Source: Limnanthes douglasii subsp. nivea (lineage: Eukaryota; Streptophyta; Magnoliopsida; Brassicales; Limnanthaceae). Taken from it: DNA of 64,000 bases. The stretch's first letter is position 1, and each line of letters starts with the position of its first letter. The translations under genes and the position numbers were made by a program. The stretch is taken from NCBI GenBank assembly GCA_036936605.1, contig JAUPFV010000004.1, forward strand, positions 180,004,807 to 180,068,806, written 5' to 3'. The notes beneath the pieces were generated by a model that saw only the letters and a list, made by a program, of their open reading frames with translations, was not told where the DNA came from and did not search any database. Below are positions 1 through 11,337 of this stretch, one piece after another.

Positions 1-264
1 TAAAGAGGGCTAGAAGATGCTCATCATTTTCTTTAGCCAGAGATATCTTGTCTTCTTGACTATTAGAGTTTATGAAGTTCAGTTCTCTAGCCTTAACATT
101 TTCTTTTGTTTGAATAACCTTATCAAAGATATTTCCAAAATTTATTTTGTTCTAGCTTTTCAAAGATTCTTTCAACCTTTTTAACTTGTCCCATAAAATA
201 AACAGAGGGTATCCATTCATAGGCAGCTTGACTCTACAATATTTAGAAATTATTTATCTAATGT

Positions 265-985
265 TCAGGAATTTAAGAATTTGAAGTTCTTTACATGCTT
301 ATCTCTTTCTTTAATGATGGACACACACAAAGGAGTGTGATCAGAGCATGTACATGCCATGTATACCACCTTTATTATTGCAAAATAATCAGCCCATTCC
401 TCGTTGATAAGCACCTGATCCAAACGTTTCCACTTTATCTTGTTGGTCAATGTGAATTGAGTCCTAGAGAAACCTACATCTTCTAGAAAACAATCCTTAA
501 TAACATCATTGAAATTTGAAGAACTCTGATAACAATAATTAACACAACCAATTTGTTTAGAAGAAATGTAACAATATTAAAGTCTCCCATTAGTAATCAT
601 TCATTTATATAATTGGTTATACTTCTGATTATTTCCCACAATTCCATTATGTTTGCTCTTTGGCACTTCGCATAAACACAAGTTATCGAGAATTCTTTGT
701 CAAGAAGGTAATGCTTAACGTTTATGTGAATATATTGATCACAGTCTATAATTATGTTAGTTTGTAAATCTGCAGTCCAAAACAACCAAATTTTGTTAGA
801 CATGTTAGCAAAGAAATTTGGAAGACTTAGCTTAGTTGATAGAGATTCTATTTGACTGGTGTCTATCATAGGTTCTTGAGTGCATATCAGTGAGATCTTC
901 TCGTTGCTAATGATTGATTTTAGTCATCTAATAGAATTTTTTTTCTTCATGCTCCTCTTATGTTCCAACATAAGGCTTTGATCAT
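265..985 (-). pseudogene. LINE-D ORF2 start: APE-like endonuclease (broken)
   Basis: ORF2 of a LINE encodes endonuclease, reverse transcriptase and, in this plant group, RNase H. Only the endonuclease part is in the window. The ATG at 985 overlaps the ORF1 stop (ATGA). Recognisable pieces are the segment containing SLPNFFANMSNKIWLF and ITCVYAKCQ (597-869) and the later segment with IKWKRLDQVLINEEWADYF and the SDHTPL box (265-450), which holds the conserved SDH active-site motif of the exonuclease-endonuclease-phosphatase fold. Frames change between the pieces, so it is inactive. The same segments are found in LINE-B at 45850-46520. Confidence 0.8.
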
Positions 986-2330
986 TTAGGATTGATACGA
1001 GCAGACCTCCTTGTCTCTTTAAACAGAATAGATTGTATAACTAATGGCTTATTCTTTTTATTTTCTCTTGCGAGCTTTAGCTTCTTGTCCAATAGCTTTT
1101 GGAAGCTTAGATCAACCTCCCTCTTACTGAAAATTGGAGCATTTGGGAGACTACCAGAGTTATCTTTGTTAGGTGTAATGTATCCAGGAGAATCATGAGG
1201 CTGGGAAGATATGTGTTATGTTTCCAATGACTTTATTGCTTCAACTATATCCTCATCTATCATCTCTTCATCAACTGTACTCTCATTTTGTATAGCAAGT
1301 AAACTTGATCTTTTGTGACTTGGTTGAGGACTAATATAGATTAGTTCCATGTTCCAATTCTTTTGATTTTTTGTTGACTTCCTCACAACTTATTATTGTA
1401 GAATTGAGATTGTTTGGCATTTGCGCATGTCCATCCTTCTGTATATTTTGGGCTTGTACTTCATTCTGATTGACTGTATGCATAAAATTTCACTTTTTGG
1501 CAAGATGATTTATCATGGCCAATATGAAAACATTGGTCACAGTAATTAGGGACATTCTTATAGCTAAGATGAATCCATGCACCTTTGTTTTCACCAAAAC
1601 CAAGCCGCACATTATGTTGTAGTTTTCCTGATATGTCAATCTCCACCCTAGCATAACAATCATTGTATAGTGCTTTGTTTTTTAGTGGGATCCAAGATCT
1701 AATTGGATTCCCTAATGTTGATACAACTGAGTGTACAATAGCTTTGTTGTACATGTTTTCTGGAAACGTTTCAATTGTGACCCAGATTAGAACTATTAGA
1801 CACTCTATTTTTGGACTGAATGAAGGTTTCCATTTGAGAGTTCTCATTGAGTATTGACCCACAATCCAAATCCCACGGCTCCAGATTTTGCAGATTTCTT
1901 CTCTTAGAGAGAATTCAAGAAAAAGATGTCTCGAGTCTCAGTTAGTATATGAGAAATCACCTTCGAATCTTCTTTCTTCAAAGAATTTGTCCAGAACCTG
2001 TTTCTTTGAAAGACCCTTTGAGAATTTCTCAATTAATGTATAAGTTGTACTAGAATAGATATTGTCGGGAACTCGTTCATCGAACTGTAAGTCAATGTGA
2101 TCTTCCTTGTACTTTGTATATTCTGGTTTGATCTATTATTTCCTTGCAGCTATGATGACAGCTTCAAGATACAATTTCTTGCAAGAATTCAACATATGTT
2201 CCATTTGATCATAAATTACTTTGCTTTCTTTAATTGAAGATTACAAATTGTCTAGAAATTATTTCTAGACTGAAATATTAAGTCTTCGACCCTGTGAAGA
2301 AAAAACTAGATTTGATAGAAATTTGTGAAA
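982..2330 (-). pseudogene. LINE-D ORF1: DUF4283/zinc-knuckle gag-like protein (broken)
   Basis: The best preserved part (1461-1862) is a 133-codon open stretch with the DUF4283-type pattern WVTIETFPENMYNK...IGNPIRSW...YARVEIDISGKL in broken form, followed by a CX2CX4HX4C knuckle in NYCDQCFHIGHDKSSC. Such proteins bind LINE RNA and form the ribonucleoprotein. The rest of ORF1, including the charged C-terminal part before the stop at 982-984, is interrupted by stops. The homologous ORF1 of LINE-B shows the same order. Confidence 0.75.
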
Positions 2331-2400
2331 ATGCAACTTGATTTCTATCGAATAATTAAATGGAAGAGTCGAGAAATAATTCTTAAAGAAGGACTAGGGT

Positions 2401-3441
2401 GATCTATGGCAAAATAAATTTTAAATACTGTAATTGTAATCTTCGAAAACAACCACACTTACTAACTTAACTAGAACTATGGCCAAAATAATATTGATAT
2501 TCTTTCCGTTTTGAAAACCAAATCTTTTTAACAAAAAACCAAACCGAATCGAATTCAATTTCGGTTTAAAAACCGATAAAAATCCGAAATGATAAAATCG
2601 GTTCGGAACTAATAACCTACAAAACTAATACAAAACTGAACCATAAATTTGTAAGCACCAGTAAAAGAATCCCAATAAAACCATTAAAAATAGATTATTA
2701 AAAAAAGATTCATACATTATATTATTGCCGAATTTATTAGGTGAAAACCAATTAAAAAATCAAATATTAATTTTCAAACTATAATTTTTATATCATTTAC
2801 TTTATTTTTATATATTTAATTTGAGTAAAAAATTTAAAAATCAAATTATAGTCCGATTCCATCAAATCCGAAAGCTTCGCGGCCGGATAAGCTTAATATT
2901 ACAACTGACGATGCTAGAACACCCACCATTCTATTCACTTTATCATTTCCGTCAAGTTCATACGAGGGTTTTATTTTCCAGTAAATTGGCTATGTTTACC
3001 AGGGATTTGTGAGATAATCTATAACTTTTTATTTCATTGGTATAAAGTATACGCATACTTAAGAAGTCAAACTCTGCAAAAACTTGTTTTAGCTGTTGAA
3101 GAAGTGTGGCTGGTGAAACTCAATGGTGAAGTGGCTGCAAAAAATTGTACACTGAGCCAAGGGACTGCATAAGCTTGGAAAATGATAAAATCATACTGGA
3201 AGAAAAAACACAAGTTTATAGATCTTGGATAGGAGTGAGATGTGCTACCCAAGCAGAAAAAACACAAGTTCACAGATCTTGGACCCAAGTGGGATGTGCT
3301 ACCCAAGCAGCTTTTGGTCCTCAAAGCCAGCAGTTTTACGGGTGACAAAATACTACTTCATATATCCTAACCCAAAACTGACAAACAACAAAGGTGAGAA
3401 ATCAAATTTGAATACCTGTACACAAACAATGTAATTCTCTG
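2401..3441. other. Intergenic, AT-rich; short tandem duplication, no gene seen
   Basis: Between the LINE-D 5' end and the G-patch gene stop. 2500-2640 contains short inverted runs built on CGGTTTAAAAACCG-like words, a pattern often seen in dispersed plant repeats. 3205-3312 is a 54-bp imperfect direct duplication (two units sharing ACACAAGTT.A.AGATCTTGGA and ATGTGCTACCCAAGCAG). The open frames spanning it on both strands owe their length to this repeat and show no recognisable domain. Part of 3100-3441 may be 3' UTR of the minus-strand gene. Confidence 0.5.
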
Positions 3442-3573
3442 TTAGACATTATCAGGCCAAAACTCCCTAAAAAACGCCCGCTCAAATTCTTTTTCGGCTA
3501 AACGTTTCTCCACCTCCTGCATCTTCTTCATCTTTTTAGACATTGCCTTTGATTTCTTTGTAGGCAATTCTTC
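3442..3573 (-). other. G-patch gene coding exon 4 and stop
   Basis: 132 nt, 43 codons plus TAA; starts EELPTKKSKAM and ends FWPDNV. Acceptor TTCCAG ends at 3574. Confidence 0.85.
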
Positions 3574-4484
3574 CTGGAAAAGACTACATACTTAGTTAGT
3601 CTTAGATATCAACTAACGGAAGAGTATTCAATGCTACCAATGAAGCCGGTCGATTTAATTTGTCAAACTTGTTTAAGATCTTATCGAATAGAAAAGGTTT
3701 AATTTGTCAAACTTGTTTAATTTGCCAAAAACTCACCTTATCAACTTTTTGTGAATCATTTTGACGTGGCTTTGATACTTTCTTTGTCACTTTCTCTGCT
3801 CCTAGGCCTCTTTTATTATTTTTCAGATGTGTTTCCACTGGCTCCAATATACCCTGTTTTGCACAATTGGTTGATTCAGTGAAGAGCCAAAAACTACTGA
3901 AACTATGCCGTGTACATGTCAAATCACATAAAATGAATTACATAGACACCCACTCTTGCGAATTTCTTGTTTCTAACTATTTACTGAGAACAATCATGCA
4001 TACACAAGGTAGAACCAAACGTTTTATACTTTTTCAAGAAAGATATATGATTTTTGAAACACGATCAGCGGGCTAGTAAGCACACCATCTACTTGATAGC
4101 TAAGTGGATATGCATAATCAACTAATAAGAGGCTTATTCCTGTCTAATTAGTACCTGATATGACTAGCTTTAACTTTCAAACTCGAGATACGAAGGGTCG
4201 GGCAAGAATAATAGAAGCATGGACGCTTTTTCAAGAAGAAAAAAAAGCTAACCTGCTCAGAGACCCCAAGACCCGTCCCTTCTTTCCAACCATGCTTCTT
4301 AAGAAGCTGCAAACAATCCCGAAAAACAAATAATCAAACACCTTTCTCTGTCCAAACTCATTAACCTAGACGAGCGGAAAAAAGGCAGAAGCAGAAAAGG
4401 ATGACACCATCAGATGAATGAGCAAACCTGAAATCCAATATTTGACGAGCCAATTGACGCCACTGAACTACTAGAAGCTGACAT
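3442..4484 (-). CDS. G-patch domain protein, 119 aa, four coding exons
   Basis: Join of 4484-4428, 4306-4253, 3853-3737 and 3573-3442. All three introns (121, 399 and 163 nt) are GT-AG and phase 0, and the joined frame is open for 119 codons plus TAA. The G-patch spans residues ~14-57: SNIGFQLLKKHGWKEGTGLG, then the QGI turn and a closing RGLG. Glycines and the aromatic/hydrophobic positions typical of G-patches are present. The C-terminus is a charged helix rich in K/M/E/R that ends in FFREFWPDNV. G-patch proteins usually act as cofactors of DEAH RNA helicases or in RNA/ribosome maturation; the exact role of this one is inference. The start is the first ATG in the exon after an acceptor at 4500-4499. 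It resembles plant D111/G-patch proteins and the G-patch of GPANK1. No break is seen, so this is probably a live gene. Confidence 0.85.
3737..3853 (-). other. G-patch gene coding exon 3
   Basis: 117 nt, 39 codons; starts GILEPVETH, includes RGLG and a lysine-rich stretch. Acceptor AAACAG ends at 3854; donor GTGAGT begins at 3736. Confidence 0.85.
4253..4306 (-). other. G-patch gene coding exon 2
   Basis: 54 nt, 18 codons carrying the GWKEGTGLG core. Acceptor TTGCAG ends at 4307; donor GTTAGC begins at 4252. Confidence 0.85.
4428..4484 (-). other. G-patch gene coding exon 1
   Basis: 57 nt, 19 codons, beginning MSASSSSVAS. Preceded by 14 nt of 5' UTR after the acceptor at 4500-4499; donor GT at 4427-4426. 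Confidence 0.75.
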
Positions 4485-5087
4485 GAATTCTTTTATTCCT
4501 GAAACCAAATGCGTGCTCATTATTTTCAGGCCAACAAAACATCTACTTCCTTCACCATAGATATACATGTACACCTACAATTTGTAAGAACTAAATTCCG
4601 ATCGAACATTAATCTCACATCAAAACGATTTCAGGTAATTTTTACAGAATGTATACACCAAACCAATACACTAATACATGTGAAAACGTGTGAGAACAAC
4701 AACACCGTGACTTGAGATCCAGAATGAAAAAAAAATAAAAAATCATGTTTTTAGGACAAATCCTGACTTGCTTTGTCAATTGATGGACAAGGCAATGAAA
4801 AAACAGTAGAAATCAATCAGCAATTGCAAATAAATAAATGAAAACAAACTTATAGGAATATAAATTAAACAACCTAGCAAAACGATTATCTATTTCATCT
4901 TAAGTAAATGAAAAAGATAGCAGAAACCCTAATTTAAGCAGTCGATTTCAATTCGCCATCGTATAATAGAAATATGAAAATAGAGAATGAACTAGCCTGG
5001 TGATTCTTCAGTCTTCGCAAATTCAAGTCGTTTGGTGGGTCTTTAGCTCTCTTTAACCTACGAGCTGTTTTAGTTTTTCGATTTGGT

Positions 5088-5095
5088 CTTATATA
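5088..5095 (-). promoter_or_regulatory. TATA box of the G-patch gene
   Basis: TATATAAG on the minus strand about 600 bp upstream of the ATG. The gap is explained by an untranslated first exon (about 5060-4990) and an intron ending at the acceptor 4500-4499. Transcription start would be near 5060; the donor of the 5' UTR intron was not fixed. Confidence 0.5.
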
Positions 5096-5239
5096 GATTT
5101 TACGAGAATGACCGACGTTTATAAGATTATTGGTGGGTACACCAACTTAACCTTCGAGTTTAAGGAGGGATGATAAGGGAAAGAGAACCGTAAAATTAAG
5201 GCGGTACGATTTCCACGTATTAAATCGATTGATCTAATA

Positions 5240-6235
5240 AAAATAGAGAAATTAATCCTTACTCAACTATTTTATTGTTATCTAATATTTAAGATTTGAT
5301 CAATTATTTTTTAATACCGATCTTAACTATTTAATTACCATATAGTATCTAACATTATTTTAATACCCTAACTACCCTCACTCTTCATGAAGAACCACGA
5401 AACCAAAATTTCTCTTTCTTACTTTTTATTTTTATTTTATTTTTAAAAGATTTGAGTCTTTCAAACCGGAGCTCGAAAAAAAATAAATGAAAGTACCATC
5501 ACTTTTGTTTTTTTTAAAATGAACAAAACTAGATCCATTGATGATATTTTTTTATTTTTTTAAAAAATAAAATTTCACCAGTAACAACTCTCATGATATC
5601 CTAAGAGTTGTTTAGGAAATCCTGAGTTGCAAACAATTCTCATGATATCTGAGAGTTGTTCAGGACATCTTGAGTTGCAAACAATTCTCATGATATCCTG
5701 AGAATTGTTGAGGAAATCCTGAGTTGCAAACAATTCTCATGATGTCCTGAGAGTTGTTCAGGAAATCATGAGTTGCAAACAATTCTCATGATGTCCTCAG
5801 AGTTGTTCAGGAAATCTTGAGTTGCAAACAACTCTCAGGATATCCTGAGAATTGTTCAGAAAATCCTGAGAATTGTTCAGGAAATCCTGAGAGTTGCAAA
5901 CAATTCTCATGATATCCTGAGAGTTGTTTAGGAAATCCTGAGTTGCAAACAATTCTCATGATATCATGAGAATTGTTCAGGAAATCCTAAGAGTTGCAAA
6001 CACCTCTCATGATATCCTCAGACTTGTTCAGGAAATCCTGAGGTGCAAACAATTCTCATGATATCCTGAGAAATGCAAACACCTCGAGGTACCAACGGGT
6101 ATATATGGTCGGGGGTATTTTTGTCCACATTTCAATTCGAGGTACCAAGTTACACTATCCAAAAAGCGGGTATCACTAGGTAATTAAATAGGTGAGAAGG
6201 TATTTACTGGTACTTTTCTCATAAAAATATTAGTT
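5240..6235. mobile_element. Possible inverted-repeat (MITE/foldback-like) element with a minisatellite core
   Basis: The sequence at 6160-6235, reverse-complemented, resembles 5255-5360: both contain a word close to CTATTTAATTACC followed by an AGT.ATAC-like word, and the left arm has a second weaker copy. Between these arms lies the 5583-6085 minisatellite. No coding capacity and no clear target duplication were found. It could also be two unrelated repeats. Confidence 0.35.
5583..6085. repeat. ~49-bp minisatellite with palindromic units, about 10 copies
   Basis: Units contain CAATTCTCATGATATCCTGAG, AGTTGTTCAGGAAATC and CTGAGTTGCAAA in that order; successive CATGAT(A/G)TC words start at 5641, 5689, 5738 and 5787, a period of 48-49 bp. 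Variants differ by single bases and small indels. Most units can fold on themselves because the CTCATGATATC part faces a GATATCCTGAG-like part; at 5948-5977 the match is a perfect 30-bp palindrome. Confidence 0.9.
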
Positions 6236-6679
6236 TTTAAAAATGTTAAATAAATCATAAATAAAATTATAAAATATTATAAAACATTTTATATATTTTG
6301 GATGCGAATAACCACAATGCTATCAGAATATCAATAATATTGTAATACAAAAAGTTAACTAAAATACATTCAAAATTCGAAATTTAGATCCGAAAATTTA
6401 TGTTGAGATTATATAAAAATTTTACATTTACATCATTTTCAACATTTATAACATTATAATTTTTTGGAAACTCCATAAAAAATAATCACATAGTTTGAAA
6501 TAGAGACAAAAATACTAGTGGATACAATATGCCAACAAAATATCTCACAAAAAAACCTTTGAAAACCGAATAAAAAAATAGACATGTTTCAGAAAAAAAA
6601 ATCGACTAAAAAACTTCGATCTATAAAAGTCAAACAATAGATAGTTGGTAGCCGAACAATCGATGAAGGTCTGATACAG
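6236..6679. other. AT-rich intergenic, no gene seen
   Basis: Runs of A and T only. At 6649-6659 it contains TAGCCGAACAA, which reappears at 11366-11376 on the other side of Gypsy-3. Confidence 0.5.
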
Positions 6680-6680
6680 A

Positions 6681-6976
6681 GTAAACGCAGAGAAGCCAAT
6701 ATAGGGAAACTCTAATTTTCTTTATTAAAATTCAAAGTCAACTGCTTTACATCGTAAACAAAGTCTATTTAAATAAGGGTTCGAATGAAAACCCTAATAC
6801 GAAAATACCAAAAATACCCTAAAGTAATAAAAATTTGAAATAAAATAGTAAACGACTCCGAATGCCCAAAAAATGCCATATAGCACAAGCATAGTTGGTG
6901 ACTTCAACTCGTGACGTCGTTCCCATCGAAATAAGGTGTTGTGGGTCAAAATCGGACGTCGAGAGCTCTGAAACTG
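6681..6976 (-). repeat. Gypsy-3 3' LTR
   Basis: Directly follows the integrase stop. On the minus strand it contains a TATTTAAATAGA TATA-like box near 6770, AATAAAG as polyadenylation signal near 6730, and ends TCTGCGTTTAC, the same 11 bp that precede the primer-binding site at the other end. No second full copy is present, so the exact ends are inferred. Confidence 0.55.
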
Positions 6977-8009
6977 TCAATTCGCTGCATTCTTCGGGTG
7001 ATCGCCTGTCTTCATAAATTCTAGCGCTAATCTGTCTGCATCATCCCCTCCGAGGTAGAGAAGATTCGCCCTCGAATCAGAACCAGTCTCCTCGTCAGAA
7101 GAGTCACCTGCATAAGGAATCAGATGCTTAACATTAAAGACATCAGACGTACGGACATGGCTAGGCAAGCGCATACGATAAGCATTCGGGTTGATCCTCT
7201 CCACAATCTCCACGGGGCCAATCTTCCGGGCGGCCAGTTTATTGTACTCACCGGCAGGGTATCGAGCCTTGGTTAGAACTGCCCACACATAGTCACCAAC
7301 TTCGAACTGTACAGGACGGCGATGATAATCCACTTGAGACTTATACTTGGCGGTGCTCAAGACAAGCTGATCGTATGTCTTCTGGTGGGTTTGGCGAATC
7401 TACTATACAAGCTCCTCAGCAGTTGTGTAAACACGAATTTTACTGGGCAGGGCGAGCAAGTCCACAGGACCCCGGGGCACAACACCATACATCACCTTGA
7501 AAGGACTAAGACCCGTCGAGCGATTAAGGGCATGGTTGTGGGCAAACTCTGCCTGCGGTAGGCGCTGATCCCACGCCTTCGGGTGATCTCCCACTAGGCT
7601 GCGCAACAAGTTACCGAGGGAACGGTTAACAACCTCTGTCTGACCATCAGTCTGGGGGTGGTAGGCACTACAAAAACTGAGCTGCGTATTCACCATGCGC
7701 CATAAGTTGCGCCAGAAATGACTTACAAACCTGGTGTCACGATCAGAAACAATGACACTAGGGAGGCCATGAATGCGGTAAATCTCTCAAAAGAAAAGTT
7801 GCGCGACACACGCTGCATCAGATGTTTTTCTACATGGGATGAAGTGTATCATCTTAGAAAAACGATCAACCACCACAAAAATAGAGTCGAATCAACGCTG
7901 AGTCCAGAGTAATCCAAGAACAAAATCCATACTGGATGTCGGTCCATGGCTGAGTAGGAATTGGCAACAAAAAATAAAGACCCGCATTCGTTGATGTGCC
8001 CTTGGCCAA
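6977..8009 (-). pseudogene. Gypsy-3 integrase core and C-terminal part
   Basis: The catalytic core is degraded between 8009 and 7700, with DFVLGL near 7900 and a DRDTRFV-like block. It is clear again at 7696-7403 with SAYHPQTDGQTEVVNRSLGNLLR, which holds the catalytic Glu. 7360-6977 has the GDYVWAVLTKARYPAGEYNKL motif and the tail RTSDVFNVKHLIPY, then an acidic end. Stop TGA at 6979-6977. A frame change relative to RNase H lies near 8010-8125. Confidence 0.8.
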
Positions 8010-8513
8010 CTAACAAACTCGACAACGGGAGACATAACGACCAACTTCCTTACGCACCGAAGGCCAAAAATATGATGCAGACAACAACTGGTATGTCCTA
8101 TCACGGCCCACATGACCCTCGACATGCAGCTCCTTGATCAACTGAAGACGCAAGCTACAGTCAGGGATACACAACTGTACCCCGCGAAAGAGAAATCCAT
8201 CCTCCATTAAAAAATCAGATTGTATCCCCTGCTGAATCAATTCAATAACCCGAGAGAAGAACGAGTCAGTAGCATAAAGGTCAACAAAAGAATCAAAGCC
8301 AGGAACCTGAACTCGCATTTCAGTCAGCAGATTGTGACGACGGCTCAGAGCATCAGCAACCCGATTCATAATATCGGCCTTGTGCTTGATGACAAAAGTG
8401 AACTGCTGCAAGTAAGCTATCCAAGAAACGTGTCTATGAGAGACTTTGTCCTGGCTGCTAAGATACTTCAAAGAGTCATGATCAGTATATAGCACAAATT
8501 CACGCTGAAACAA
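8010..8513 (-). pseudogene. Gypsy-3 RNase H end and integrase zinc domain
   Basis: Begins with FVLYTDHDSLKYLSSQ and ends the RNase H with ADALSRR. The integrase HHCC domain follows: ELHVEGHVGRDRTYQLL, YFWPSVRKEVGRYVSRCRVC. Same frame as the RT piece; an intervening stop breaks the chain. Confidence 0.85.
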
Positions 8514-8522
8514 ATAATGACG

Positions 8523-9494
8523 TCAATGCTTGATAGCCTGAACCACAGCATAAAATTCAATGTCATATGTACTAAATCGCAACTTAGTACTTGCCAGTTT
8601 CTCACTGAAGAAAGCCACAAGACGCTCTGACTGGGAAAGAACTGCCCCAATACCAAATTTAGACGCATCACAATGAAGCTCAAATGGCTGGGAAAAGTCG
8701 GGTAGCACCAGAATAGGTGTAGTGGTGAGACGCCGTTTAATCTCTGCAAACGTCGCATCAGCATCCTCAGACCATTCAAATCCCTTCATGCAGTCCGTAA
8801 TTGGGGCCATAACACTGCTGAAATGGGGAATGAAATGCCGATAAAAAGAAGCTAAACCATGAAAACTGCGAACCTCGGTGATGGAAGTCGGTCGAGGCCA
8901 CTGGTCCATTGCAGCAACTTTGCTCGGATCAACTCGTAACCCTTCAACAAAGACAATATACCCCAAATAATGGACAGATGGGGACATAAACGCGCATTTG
9001 GCAGGAGCACCATAAAACTTGTCCCAACGCGGCACCTCACGTAAGTGGGACAAGTGCACAGAAGAGTTAGCGCTATAGATCAGAATATCATCGAAGTAAA
9101 CAACAAAAAATTTACCGATAAAAGGCCTCAATGCCTGATTCATGACACACGTAAAAGTGCTCGACACGTTAGACAGGCAAAACGGCATCACCAGCCACTC
9201 GAACAGTCCCTCACGCGTCTTAAACGCCGTCTTCCACTCATCACCAGGACGAATCCAAATCTGATGGTATCCACTCTTCAAATCAAACTTGATGAACACA
9301 GAAGCACCACCCAACTGGTCTAAAAGATCATCCAGACGAGGTATAGGAAACTTGTAGCGAACAATGATCTTGTTAATAGCTCGGTTGTCCACACACATAC
9401 GCCAGGAACCATCCTTCTTCGGTGTCAGCAACGCCGGAACTGCACATGGACTGAGACTTTCTCGAACATGCCCCTTATCCAAAAAATCCTCCAC
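8523..9494 (-). pseudogene. Gypsy-3 reverse transcriptase and RNase H start
   Basis: 323 codons open. RT blocks in order: [60 protein letters not shown] and the catalytic [12 protein letters not shown] (YFDD, both aspartates intact). RNase H begins with [16 protein letters not shown], which carries its first catalytic Asp, and [14 protein letters not shown], where the catalytic Glu is present. A stop just after 8523 separates it from the next piece in the same frame. Confidence 0.9.
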
Positions 9495-9647
9495 CTGTCA
9501 ACGTAATTTCTCACGCTCCTTCGGGCTCATACGATAGTGGGGCCGATTTAGGAGAGCAACACCAGGAACCAGGTCGATTTGATGTTGAATATCCCTCAGA
9601 GGAGGTAACTCGGGGGGCAAAGTCTCAGAAAACACATTCGCAAACTC

Positions 9648-10400
9648 TTACAAAAGAGACTGAACTGCAGGGCTAGGGTCCGCACTAGAATCAATCACAA
9701 CAGGATCACAAAACAACAAGAAGATCACACCAGCTTCTTCCATGGCCGCCTGAAAAGGAGCACGGGACAGCAAGGTCGTTGTGGAAGGACTAGAGCCAAT
9801 GCTGAGGGACCAAGGCTTTGGCGGCACTAGAACAATCTTCTTACCCCGAAAAAAGAACGAATAAGTATTCGCACGACCATCGTGCACAACAGCCAAATCA
9901 TACGGCCAATGGCGGCCAAGCAGTAAGTGACAAGCGTCCATAGGCACTACATCACAAAACATCTCATCCCGGTATGTCTTCCCCACAGAAAATCATATAA
10001 GCACACGTTTAGACATAGTGATATCAGTACCTTTACTCAGCCAGGCCAGCTTGTATGGCTTGGGGTGCAACTCTGATTTCAGCCCGAGCTTCGAAACTGT
10101 TGTCTCGGAAATTACATTCTCACAGCTACCAGCATCAATAATGAAGGTGCACATCTTACCTCCAATCGTACAAGTGGACTGAAACACATTATTCCGCAAC
10201 CAGTCACTCTGATCAGGAACACGATGGGAAAGAAAAGTTCGTCGTACCATCAAAACTGCACCAACATCACCAGTCACAACCTCCTCCGCGACCTCAGTCA
10301 CATCATCATCATATGTATCAAACTTCGGGAGGCCATCAGGAACAATGAGGGCCGGTTCAAACGCCTCGTGAGAGAAAAAAAACCCTAGCACCCGCAGCAT
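9648..10400 (-). pseudogene. Gypsy-3 aspartic protease region
   Basis: Retropepsin fold. The catalytic loop reads IIDAGSCENVIS, so the triad is D-A-G instead of the more usual D-S/T-G, a variant I believe occurs in related plant elements. Downstream CDVVPMDACHLLLGRHWPYD is the second conserved block, and HDGRANTYSF follows. A stop near 9990 splits the region into two pieces in the same frame (10400-9993 and 9986-9648). Confidence 0.8.
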
Positions 10401-11309
10401 TCAAAAACTTTACCTGACGATGCCCTAACTCACCACAGCCAAAGCAACGTAACTTACCAGCAGAATGGTTGGTCGCATCGCACCCAGGAGGGGCCTAATC
10501 AGGGGTTGGACGTGGAACTAGTGCAGGCGCCAAGGTCCGTGTAGGAGCACCAGTCCGTACGCCAATCTGGGTCCGTCGAGCCAACTGTTTTTCTGCATGG
10601 AGGGCACGCCGATGAGCTTCCGAAACAGACAACGGGTCGAACATGTTCAACACATCCTAGAATTGAGGGTGCAACGCCCCAATATAACGGGATACCCGCT
10701 GATGTGTTGACTCGTTCATATCTGTACGAGCAAGCAACTGAAAGAACTCCTCCGTATACTCGTCCACAGAGCGTGGCCCCTGACGAAGATTCTGGAAACG
10801 CTGGAACAATTCTCGCTCGAAATTGTAAGGCAAGCATGCGTCCGGATTTTCTTCTTGAAATTCTCCCAACTACGTACTTGCTCGTTGCCTTTACGCGCAC
10901 GGATCTTTTTCACCTGCTGCCACCAAGCTTGTGCCCTGCCGCGCTGGTGAATGGTAACCAAAGCTACCCGTCTCTCCTCAGGAACTTCCTTGAAGTCCAG
11001 CACCTCCTCAACCTGTGATAACCAATCAACAAACTCCTCCGCCTGAAGGCCACCATCAAATTCAGGAATGTTGAGCTTAAATCCAAGCTCCCAGCGGCGG
11101 TCCTAATAAGCATTCCGTTCTGGCCTTTCTCCAAAAGGTTTATCGGGAATTTCAGCCTCCACACCGGGTTGCCTGGTCGTAAGTTCAGACATCTGACGGG
11201 CAAGATACTCGACCTGATGGCGCAGGTCAGCATTCTCGCGATCTCCGAAATCACTCACATTTCTTTCCACAGCAACGCCGCTGCGACCTCTGGGTCTTCC
11301 TCGCACCAT
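10400..11309 (-). pseudogene. Gypsy-3 gag
   Basis: Starts at ATG 11309 with MVRGRPRGRSG and a coiled-coil-like HQVEYLARQMSELT. The retrotransposon gag domain covers about 11003-10657: GRAQAWWQQVKK, then, after a frameshift near 10865, FQRFQNLRQGPRSVDEYTEEF. A zinc knuckle follows near 10430, but it reads CFGCGELGHRQVKF: the fourth ligand is Phe instead of Cys. A stop at 11103 and the frameshift break the gene. Confidence 0.8.
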
Positions 11310-11327
11310 CTCGCAGGACTACCTGTG

Positions 11328-11337
11328 TCTGATACCA
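11328..11337 (-). promoter_or_regulatory. Gypsy-3 primer-binding site (initiator-Met tRNA type)
   Basis: TGGTATCAGA read on the minus strand, upstream of gag. The residual LTR end at 11352-11342 precedes it. Confidence 0.75.

Larger units (their letters stand above)
1..2400 (-). mobile_element. LINE-D: 5' part of a plant L1-type non-LTR retrotransposon
   Basis: Reading on the minus strand this stretch holds a 5' leader (about 2330-2400), a degraded ORF1 with a DUF4283-like region and CCHC knuckle, then the start of ORF2 with an APE-type endonuclease. The reverse transcriptase would lie to the left, outside the window. The sequence aligns base by base, with few gaps, to LINE-B at about 45500-47950, including the ORF1/ORF2 junction, so they are copies of one family. 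Several stops and frameshifts make this copy non-coding. The 5' boundary is approximate, set where similarity to LINE-B fades after a shared motif near 2385-2400. Confidence 0.85.

Noticed and set aside
3067..3348. 93-codon minus-strand frame with repeated GSTSH motifs
   Set aside because: The repeat comes from a 54-bp DNA duplication; reads open on both strands, so coding is unlikely.
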